Position numbers and translations under genes: made by a program. The notes under the pieces are model-generated. The model saw nothing but the letters and a program-made list of their open reading frames with translations. It had not been told where the DNA came from and did not search any database. This document shows positions 1-6,099 of a stretch of 19,302 bases of DNA, in pieces (positions within the stretch are counted from its first letter, which is position 1; each line of letters begins with the position of its first letter). The DNA is from Actinomycetes bacterium (lineage in GTDB: Bacteria > Actinomycetota > Actinomycetes > Mycobacteriales > Micromonosporaceae): the NCBI GenBank assembly GCA_021793335.1, contig JAJYSW010000032.1, forward strand, positions 1 to 19,302. The letters are read 5' to 3'.

Positions 1-653
1 GTGCCGGGTAGTCGGAAATCGACAGGATCGCCAGGCCCGGCCCCCTTCGAGCGCGAAAGACCGTCATGCCTCGACTGTGAAAAACATGCGCCTCCCGCCC
101 GTCCATGCGCTGGCGGCCATTTCGCCCTTTTGGTGCAATGTAGTCGAATCAGCACGGCCGTATCCGGTGCGGCCGGTCCCGGAGCCCTGGTGGAGCAGCG
201 GCGCAGAAGGCCGAACGTACCCTCCGCCGGATCAAGGCACGCCTGAGCCGGCGCCCCGCGGAGCCGGGCCCCGGCGAAGCCGCATCGAAGGCGACGGCCT
301 CCGACCGGCGCTCCCTCCTCCGGCGGTGCACCTGCTCCCCCCGCCCGCATGCCTGCACTGCTCACGGCCTCGATGTGTGCCGTCTACGCCCCGGGGTGAG
401 GCCCTATGGCCGAGGCCGACCCTTCCGGGCGCGGGCCCGCCCCGCTCACGATGCCGATGCCGACACTGATGCCGAGAGCGGCGAGTGCCATCGAGTGCGC
501 GCCGATGGTGCACCGTGGCATGTATCCCTCGGACGAAGAGAGGCGAGGCGGAAGGAGCGGCGCTTCCTGGTCGAACAGTTCCAACGGGGCCGTCCGCCCG
601 ATGGACCCCGTTGGCCCCGTCCGATGGCCCCGATTCCGCTCGGGACACGACGA
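1..653. other. Left-edge region without a convincing gene
   Basis: I read all six frames and found no ORF with recognisable family motifs. The open frames here give arginine/proline-rich translations typical of antisense or non-coding GC-rich DNA. The region lies downstream of guaB3 on the minus strand. One small minus-strand ORF (384-521) with a possible membrane helix is listed separately at low confidence. The next gene of the guaB3 side must lie beyond the window edge. Confidence 0.6.
384..521 (-). CDS. Possible small single-pass membrane peptide (45 aa)
   Basis: This minus-strand ORF begins with ATG at 521, preceded by GAGGG four bases upstream, and ends with TAG. Residues 5-28 form a short hydrophobic run rich in Ile, Val, Leu, Ala and Gly (for example ALAALGISVGIGIVSG) that could span a membrane. 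The remainder is Gly/Pro/Ser-rich. I recognise no family, and chance ORFs of this length are common in such GC-rich DNA. It lies about 180 bases beyond the guaB3 stop and on the far side of its terminator hairpin, so it would need its own promoter. Listed only because the ribosome site and helix coincide. Confidence 0.2.
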   Translation of the reverse strand: MPRCTIGAHSMALAALGISVGIGIVSGAGPRPEGSASAIGPHPGA

Positions 654-682
654 GGCCCGGGCCGCTCGCAGCGGCCCGGGCC
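654..682 (-). terminator. Rho-independent-type hairpin after guaB3
   Basis: A perfect 13-bp inverted repeat (GGCCCGGGCCGCT / AGCGGCCCGGGCC) with a 3-base loop starts 15 bases after the guaB3 stop. There is no U-run after it on the minus strand, which is common for actinobacterial hairpin terminators. Position and strength support termination of the guaB-guaB3 transcript. Confidence 0.75.
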
Positions 683-697
683 CCGGATTCGTGCTCA

Positions 698-1819
698 TCA
701 GGTCGTGACCAGGCCCGACCTCTGGAATTCCTTGACCGTCGTGTACCCGGTCTTGGCCATCGCCCGGCGCAGACCGCCGAAGAGGTTCTGACTGCCGTCC
801 GAGGAGTTCGACGGGCCGTACAGCACCGCCTCCAGGTCCGGGACCTCGATGTCGCCCGTGTCGCCGGAGCGGAAACGCCCGCGCGGCAGCTTCGGGTGGC
901 TGGCGGCCGAGTGCCACCAGGCTCCGGCGGCCGGGGCCTCGGCCGCGTCCGCCAGGATCGAACCGAGCATGACCGCGTCCGCACCGCACGCGATGGCCTT
1001 CGCGATCGAACCGGAATTGGTGATCTCCCCGTCCGCGATGAGGTGCACGTACCGGCCCCCCGTCTCGTCGAGGTAGTCGCGCCTGGCCGCCGCGGCCTCG
1101 ACGATCGCCGAGGCCATCGGCACATCGATGCCGAGCACCGTGTCGGTGGTCGACCAGTCATCGGAGCCGACCCCGACGATGACGCCCGCCGCGCCGGTGC
1201 GCATCAGGTGCATCGCGGTCTTGTAGTTCGTGGCCCCGCCGACGACCACGGGCACGTCGAGGTCGGCGATGAACTGCTTCAGGTTGAGGACGTCGCCGCC
1301 CGAGGAGACGTGCTCGGCCGAAACGATCGTGCCCTGGATGATCAGCAGATCCACCCCGGCCTCGACCGCGATCGAGGCGAACTCCTGGGTGTGCTGCGGG
1401 CTGACCCGCACCGCCGTGGTCACGCCCCCGGTGCGGATCTCGGCGATCCGCTCGGTGATGAGCTCGGGCTTGACCGGCTCGGCGTAGATCTCCTGGAGCC
1501 GTTCGATGGCCAGCTCGGGGGGAATGTCGCCGAGCTCTTTGAGCAGCGACGTCGGGTCGACGTAGCGGCACCACAGGCCCTCGGCGTTCAGCACGCCGAG
1601 GCCGCCGAGGCGGCCCATCTCGATGACCGAGGCGGGGCTCATCGTCGCGTCCGAGGGGTGCGCGACCGCCGGGATCTCGAACCGGTAGGCGTCCAGCTGC
1701 CATTCGGTCGAGACGTCGTCGATGTCTCTGGTGCGGCGGCTCGGCACGAGCGCCACTTCGGACAGCCGCCAGCCTCGCGCCACGATCTTGCCGGGGCCGA
1801 TCTCGACCAATTCCCGCAC
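698..1819 (-). CDS. guaB3: GuaB3-family IMP dehydrogenase-related protein
   Basis: A 373-aa paralogue of IMP dehydrogenase with a bare (beta/alpha)8 barrel. The N-terminal segment SRRTRDIDDVSTEWQLDAYR and the later RLGGLGVLNAEGL are typical of actinobacterial GuaB3. The pair of CBS domains found in GuaB is missing. The loop that carries the catalytic cysteine in GuaB (GAICTTR) reads SDDWSTTD here, so Ser223 occupies the cysteine position. The Arg-Tyr dyad of true IMP dehydrogenases (DRYFQ) is also absent. Cyanobacterial GuaB3 proteins have been reported to act as GMP reductases, but those retain the cysteine, so that activity cannot be assumed here. The start is GTG at 1819, chosen because AGGAGGAGG lies just upstream. 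The gene follows guaB after 27 bases, so they very likely form an operon. Family assignment is firm; biochemical role is open. Confidence 0.93.
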   Translation of the reverse strand: MRELVEIGPGKIVARGWRLSEVALVPSRRTRDIDDVSTEWQLDAYRFEIPAVAHPSDATMSPASVIEMGRLGGLGVLNAEGLWCRYVDPTSLLKELGDIPPELAIERLQEIYAEPVKPELITERIAEIRTGGVTTAVRVSPQHTQEFASIAVEAGVDLLIIQGTIVSAEHVSSGGDVLNLKQFIADLDVPVVVGGATNYKTAMHLMRTGAAGVIVGVGSDDWSTTDTVLGIDVPMASAIVEAAAARRDYLDETGGRYVHLIADGEITNSGSIAKAIACGADAVMLGSILADAAEAPAAGAWWHSAASHPKLPRGRFRSGDTGDIEVPDLEAVLYGPSNSSDGSQNLFGGLRRAMAKTGYTTVKEFQRSGLVTT

Positions 1820-1846
1820 AGGTCCTCCTCCTACCGAGATCCCGAA

Positions 1847-3415
1847 CTACCGGGTGTGGTAGTTGGGCGCTTCCACGGTCATCTGGATGTCGTGCGGGTG
1901 GCTCTCCTTGAGGCCCGCAGCAGTGATCCGTACCAGACGCCCGCGCTCATGCATCGCCTCGATGGTACCGGCACCGGTGTATCCCATCGCGATGCGCAGA
2001 CCACCGACCAGCTGGTAGACCACTTGTGCGAGAGTCCCTCGATAGGGGACCTGACCTTCGACGCCTTCGGGGACGAGCTTGTCGTTGGCGTCGATCGAGT
2101 CCTGGAAGTAGCGGTCCTTCGAGTAGGACTGGGCCTGCCCCCGGGACTGCATCGCGCCGAGCGAGCCCATGCCGCGGTAGGACTTGAACTGCTTGCCGTT
2201 CATGTAGATGAGCTCGCCGGGGCTCTCGGCGCATCCGGCGAACAGCTGCCCCATCATGACGGTGGAGGCCCCGGCCACGATGGCCTTGGCGACGTCGCCG
2301 GAGTATTGGACGCCGCCGTCGGCGATGACCGGGACGCCGCGCTCGGCGGCGATGCGGACGGTGTCCATGATCGCCGAGACCTGCGGTGCGCCGACGCCGG
2401 CCACGACGCGGGTGGTGCAGATGGCGCCGGGGCCGACCCCGACCTTGACGCCGTCGCAGCCGGCGTCGATGAGCGCCGTGGCCGCCTCTGCGGTGACGAT
2501 GTTGCCGCCGATGATGTCGACGCGGTCGCCGAAGTCCTTGTTGATCGAGGCGATCATGTCGATCACTCCTCGGGAGTGCCCGTGGGAGGAGTCGATGACG
2601 AGCAGGTCGGCTCCGGCCTCGACGAGCTGCCCGGCGCGGGCGTACTGCTCCTCGCCGACGCCGATGGCGGCCCCGACTCGCAGGCGTCCGGAGTCGTCCT
2701 TGGTGGAGTTGGGGAACTCTTCGCGCTTGGCGAAGTCCTTGACGGTGATGAGTCCCCGCAGATGGCCGGTCTCGTCGACGATCGGGAGCTTCTCGATCTT
2801 GTTCTTCTTGAGCAGTTCGAGCGCCTCCTCGCTGGAGACGCCCTCGCGGGCGGTCACGAGGTTGCGGGAGGTCATGACGTCGGCGACCTTGGCGGTCTGG
2901 TCGGATTCGAACCGCATGTCGCGGTTGGTGACGATGCCCACGAGCAGTCCCTCGTCGTCGACGACGGGCAGGCCGGAGATGCGGTAGCGTCCGCACAGCT
3001 CGTCGACCTGTTCGAGGGTGTCGGTGGGCGAGCAGGTCACCGGGTGGGCCACCATGCCGGACTCGGAGCGTTTGACGAGGTCCACCTGCTGGGCCTGCTC
3101 TTCGGCGGGCATGTTGCGGTGGAGGACGCCCAGGCCGCCGAGGCGGGCCATGGCGATGGCCATGCGGGCTTCGGTGACGGTGTCCATCGGCGCGGTGAGC
3201 AGCGGCACCGCGAGCCTGATGTTGCGCGTGAGGTTGGAGGAGGTGTCGACTTCCGCGGGAACCACGTCCGATTCACCGGGCAGGAGCAGCACATCGTCAT
3301 AGGTCAGACCGAGCGGAATGCCGCCGGTCGCGCCCATCGGCACCGTGGTGCCTCCGACGCGGGTACCGGTCGGTCCCTCATGGCCTTGAATTCCGAAATC
3401 GCCTGAGAACGCCAT
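1847..3415 (-). CDS. guaB: IMP dehydrogenase
   Basis: Oxidises IMP to XMP with NAD+, the first committed step of GMP synthesis, in the cytosol. The 522-aa product has the TIM barrel split by two CBS domains at about residues 122-230. The catalytic loop GVGPGAICTTR places the nucleophile at Cys333. The flap motif SYRGMGSLGAM is near 412-422 and the Arg435-Tyr436 dyad lies in KDRYFQ. The start is ambiguous. ATG at 3415 has no Shine-Dalgarno but has TACCAT six bases upstream, fitting a leaderless transcript. GTG at 3343 has GGAGG seven bases upstream and would give an N-terminus closer to most family members, which begin shortly before GLTYDDVLLLPG. I keep the longer form. It is followed by guaB3 and is divergent from the DUF5319 gene. 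Confidence 0.97.
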   Translation of the reverse strand: MAFSGDFGIQGHEGPTGTRVGGTTVPMGATGGIPLGLTYDDVLLLPGESDVVPAEVDTSSNLTRNIRLAVPLLTAPMDTVTEARMAIAMARLGGLGVLHRNMPAEEQAQQVDLVKRSESGMVAHPVTCSPTDTLEQVDELCGRYRISGLPVVDDEGLLVGIVTNRDMRFESDQTAKVADVMTSRNLVTAREGVSSEEALELLKKNKIEKLPIVDETGHLRGLITVKDFAKREEFPNSTKDDSGRLRVGAAIGVGEEQYARAGQLVEAGADLLVIDSSHGHSRGVIDMIASINKDFGDRVDIIGGNIVTAEAATALIDAGCDGVKVGVGPGAICTTRVVAGVGAPQVSAIMDTVRIAAERGVPVIADGGVQYSGDVAKAIVAGASTVMMGQLFAGCAESPGELIYMNGKQFKSYRGMGSLGAMQSRGQAQSYSKDRYFQDSIDANDKLVPEGVEGQVPYRGTLAQVVYQLVGGLRIAMGYTGAGTIEAMHERGRLVRITAAGLKESHPHDIQMTVEAPNYHTR

Positions 3416-3421
3416 GGACCA

Positions 3422-3427
3422 ATGGTA
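3422..3427 (-). promoter_or_regulatory. -10 element (TACCAT) for a leaderless guaB transcript
   Basis: On the minus strand TACCAT is followed by six bases and then the ATG at 3415, so transcription would begin at or next to the start codon. No Shine-Dalgarno is present. The hexamer overlaps a 6-bp inverted repeat (TGGTAG/CTACCA, 3423-3439). No -35 box is visible. Confidence 0.5.
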
Positions 3428-3598
3428 GAGGGGCTACCACCGCCGCCCTGCGTCGCACACGTCGCGTGGGGTGTGATTCGCAGCGGATGCCGGCCGGTTC
3501 CGGCGGACCGGGGCGGGCCAGGGGGCCGCGCGCTTCCCGCGGAGCGGGATCGCGGCGGGGTGGGGACGCTGCGGGGTGGTGCGCGGGCATTCAGACGA

Positions 3599-3604
3599 TA
3601 GGCT
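3599..3604 (+). promoter_or_regulatory. -10 element (TAGGCT) for the DUF5319 gene
   Basis: TAGGCT is followed by exactly six bases and then the GTG at 3611. A GGAGG lies between them but ends only one base from the GTG, too close to work as a normal ribosome site. The same hexamer and spacing occur before purE and purK. Confidence 0.55.
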
Positions 3605-3610
3605 GGAGGC

Positions 3611-3982
3611 GTGCATGAGGAGCCTCGCGACCCGTTCGCCGACGATCCCGACCACACGGACGCGTCCATGCTGTTCGAGCCCGAGCTTGACGACGCGGAC
3701 CGCGCCGACCTGCTCGAAGACCTCCACGAGCTTGAGTTGTTCGAGCAGGTGTTGCAGCCGCTCGGACTCCGTGGTGTGGTCGTGGACTGTGATGACTGCG
3801 ACGAGTCCCACTACTTCACTTGGGGTCTGCTGATGTCGAATCTGCGCGGCCTGCTTCAGGACAACAGCGCGCAGGTCCATGAACCGGCCTATAATCCTGA
3901 TCCGTCGCACTATGTGACCTGGGATTATGCTCGCGGGTTCTCGGACTGCTGGATCAGGCAGCACGGCGGCCACAGCGAGTGA
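3611..3982 (+). CDS. DUF5319 family protein
   Basis: A 123-aa acidic protein of an actinobacterial family with no established function, habitually encoded beside guaB. The first 50 residues are strongly acidic. The conserved centre reads VVVDCDDCDESHYFTWGLL, with a CxxC pair at Cys60/Cys63. It is echoed downstream by SHYVTWDYARGF, so a SHY-x-TW element occurs twice (about residues 66-71 and 99-104). An additional Cys113 sits near the end. The CxxC and the His residues could bind metal or be redox-active, but this is inference. The GTG start at 3611 is supported by a TAGGCT hexamer six bases upstream (leaderless). The gene is divergent from guaB across a 195-base gap. No signal peptide or membrane segment is visible. 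Confidence 0.88.
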   Translation: MHEEPRDPFADDPDHTDASMLFEPELDDADRADLLEDLHELELFEQVLQPLGLRGVVVDCDDCDESHYFTWGLLMSNLRGLLQDNSAQVHEPAYNPDPSHYVTWDYARGFSDCWIRQHGGHSE

Positions 3983-3990
3983 TCCGTGAC

Positions 3991-4012
3991 GGCCCGTCGC
4001 GGTGAGCGGGCC
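3991..4012 (+). terminator. Weak hairpin after the DUF5319 gene
   Basis: GGCCCG and CGGGCC pair across a 10-base loop, starting 8 bases after the DUF5319 stop. A short stem with no U-run; it may only partly separate this gene from the amidase 104 bases downstream. Confidence 0.3.
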
Positions 4013-4086
4013 GCCCGTCCGAGGCGGTACCGCGGCGTCGTCGTGGTCGAAGTCGTCCGCCGCGCAGCCTGAGAAGGAGCCGAGCC

Positions 4087-5292
4087 GTGACCGATCCGTT
4101 CGTTCCCTGGAGTCCGCCGCAAGAGCCCGAGTTCGGGTTGAGCGGCCCCTTGGCGGGGTTGCGGCTCGCGGTCAAGGACTTGTTCGATGTCGCCGGGATG
4201 CCGACCGGTGCGGGTAATCCGCGTTGGTTGGAGACGCACGGGACGGCCGACGCCGACGCGGAGGCCGTCGCGCTGCTGCGTGAGGCGGGGGCGGGCCTGG
4301 TCGGCAAGACGATCACCGATGAGCTGGCGTGGAGTCTCAACGGCACCAATGCCCACTACGGCACGCCCGAGAACCCGGCGGCGCCGGGCCGCGTCCCGGG
4401 CGGTTCGTCCTCCGGGTCGGCCTCGGCGGTGGCCTTGGGTCTGGCCGATATCGGTCTGGGCACCGATACCGGCGGTTCCATCCGCGTCCCGGCCTCGTAT
4501 TGCGGTCTGTTCGGGCTGCGTCCCAGCCACGGCCGGGTCCCGCTGGGCGGGGCCGTGCCGCTCGCGGCGTCCTTCGATACCGCGGGCGTGTTCGCCAGGG
4601 ACGCTCTCACGCTCCGCAAGGCCGCCGAGGTGCTGCTCGGTTCCTCGCGGCGGCCCGGTCCGGTCACGCGGGTTCTGGCCCCGCGGGACGTGTGGGACAC
4701 CGTGCGGCCCGAGACGCGGGCAGCGCTCATGCCGGCCGTCGAACGGCTCGGGGTCTCGGTCGACCGGACGCCGCTGTTCGAGGACATCGCCGAGTTGGAT
4801 CGGGCGCGCCTGACGTACGTGACGCTCCAGGGTTTCGAGGCCTGGCAGGCTCACGGCGAGTGGATCGAGGCGGCCTCTCCCGAGTTCGGGCCCGGCATCG
4901 CCGCGCGGGTCGCGGCCGCCGCCGAGCTGACCGAGGAGGACCGTGACCGGGCGGCCCGCCACCGTGAGCGGATCGCCGGGCTGTTGGAGGAACGGCTCGG
5001 CGGCGGTGCGGCGCTCGCGCTTCCGGCCGCGCCGGGTCCAGCGCCGGCGCTGGACCCGCAAACGGATCGCGGATCGCTCCGCGGTGATGACGACCGTGCG
5101 GCCGTGGTGCGTCTGACGTGTCTGGCAGTGTTGTCCCGCGCCCCTGCCGTCGCCCTGCCGGTGGGCGACGTCGCGGGTCTGCCGGTCGGTCTCCAGCTCG
5201 TCGCCGCCCCCGGGGACGACGAGGCGCTGCTGGCGTCGGCCGCCGCGGTGACGCCTGCGGATCGCGGGCGTGTGCGGCGGCGGGGCCGCTAA
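4087..5292 (+). CDS. Amidase-signature hydrolase, indole-acetamide hydrolase (AMI1)-like
   Basis: A 401-aa amidase-signature enzyme that should hydrolyse a small amide to the acid and ammonia. All three residues of the Ser-cisSer-Lys triad are visible: Lys30 in LAVKDLFDVAG, Ser107 in RVPGGSSSGSAS and the nucleophile Ser131 in GLGTDTGGSIR. Their spacing matches the family. Surrounding motifs (VKDLFDVAGMPTGAGNP, HYGTPENPAAPGRVPGG, RVPASYCGLFGLRPSHG) resemble plant AMI1-type indole-3-acetamide hydrolases more than GatA. It is shorter than GatA and has no GatB partner nearby. The GTG start has AAGGAG eight bases upstream. The true substrate cannot be read from sequence. Its stop overlaps that of the convergent regulator gene by 4 bases. 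Confidence 0.9.
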   Translation: MTDPFVPWSPPQEPEFGLSGPLAGLRLAVKDLFDVAGMPTGAGNPRWLETHGTADADAEAVALLREAGAGLVGKTITDELAWSLNGTNAHYGTPENPAAPGRVPGGSSSGSASAVALGLADIGLGTDTGGSIRVPASYCGLFGLRPSHGRVPLGGAVPLAASFDTAGVFARDALTLRKAAEVLLGSSRRPGPVTRVLAPRDVWDTVRPETRAALMPAVERLGVSVDRTPLFEDIAELDRARLTYVTLQGFEAWQAHGEWIEAASPEFGPGIAARVAAAAELTEEDRDRAARHRERIAGLLEERLGGGAALALPAAPGPAPALDPQTDRGSLRGDDDRAAVVRLTCLAVLSRAPAVALPVGDVAGLPVGLQLVAAPGDDEALLASAAAVTPADRGRVRRRGR

Positions 5293-5909
5293 CACACCAG
5301 TCCGGAGCGGAACGCCTCGGCGACGGCGTGTGCGCGGTCGCGGGCGCCGAGTTTGCGGAACATGCGCCGCGCATGGGTCTTGATGGTGTCCTCCGATACG
5401 AACAGGTCGCGGCCGATCTCGGCGTTCGATTTTCCTTCGCTCATGCCCCGCAGCACTTGGAGTTCCCGTTCGGTGAGCTTCGCGCCTTTGAGTTTCGAGC
5501 GCTGCTTGGGCACGGATTCGGTGGTGCGGACGAGCGCCGGGGAGGCGAACATGATCGCCTGCGCGAGTGCGACGAGCAGGTCGTCGGAGTTGCCCGATGG
5601 CGTGCGGACGACGCCTCTGGCTCCGGCGGCGACGACCATCGCGGCCATGCGCGGGTCGGCGGCTCCGGACAGGAGGACGCCGGTCCGGGGCGATCTGGCG
5701 CGGACGGTCTTGGTGAATTTGACAGGGTCGGGAGCGGCGAGTCCGACGTCGACCAGCACGACGTCGACCTGGCGTCTGCCGAGTTCGACGAAGAGCTCGG
5801 CGGCGCCTTCGACGGTCTTGACCGCTTGCGCCAACCCCATTCGGGTCGCGCATGCGGCGATCTTCTTCCCCGCTTGAGGAGTCTTGACACAGACCAGTAC
5901 GGTTCTCAC
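5289..5909 (-). CDS. BldM-like orphan response regulator with degenerate receiver
   Basis: A 206-aa NarL/LuxR-type DNA-binding regulator. The C-terminal helix-turn-helix (about 145-206: LTERELQVLRGMSEGKSNAE, then DLFVSEDTIKTHARR and KLGARDRAHAVAEAF) is close to that of Streptomyces BldM, as I recall it. The N-terminal receiver keeps Asp54 at the phospho-acceptor position. The acidic pair expected at residues 8-9 is Val-Lys (VLVCVKTP), and the conserved Lys near 102-103 is Arg-Thr (RGVVRTP). Phosphorylation with Mg2+ is therefore unlikely, and control by expression or partner binding is more plausible. No histidine kinase is adjacent. The GTG start has AAAGG nine bases upstream. BldM in Streptomyces controls development and lies near guaB and groESL, matching this neighbourhood. 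Orthology is likely but not proven. Confidence 0.88.
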   Translation of the reverse strand: MRTVLVCVKTPQAGKKIAACATRMGLAQAVKTVEGAAELFVELGRRQVDVVLVDVGLAAPDPVKFTKTVRARSPRTGVLLSGAADPRMAAMVVAAGARGVVRTPSGNSDDLLVALAQAIMFASPALVRTTESVPKQRSKLKGAKLTERELQVLRGMSEGKSNAEIGRDLFVSEDTIKTHARRMFRKLGARDRAHAVAEAFRSGLVC

Positions 5910-6099
5910 GTTTTTCTACCTTTCGATACGGCAGGCCGGAGTGCCCTCTCAGATGAGGAACGCAGCGGCTCGACCGTTATGACGCGCTCGGCGTAGCTTT
6001 TTTCGAGTGAATTTTCCGGGTTTTCGGGGCAAGATTCGGGCGTGCGCGGTTCGGGCTCGGATACTCGGAGGCCCCGTCCCTCGATGGGAGACTGTGCGC

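Noticed and set aside
485..3406. A 973-codon plus-strand ORF across guaB and guaB3
   Set aside because: It is antisense to two genes with complete catalytic motifs. The translation is Asp/Gly/Arg/His-rich with no family motifs, as expected for the complement of GC-rich genes.
3925..5853. A 642-codon minus-strand ORF opposite the amidase and overlapping the regulator
   Set aside because: Arginine-rich shadow of the amidase gene; the amidase has an intact catalytic triad and a ribosome site.
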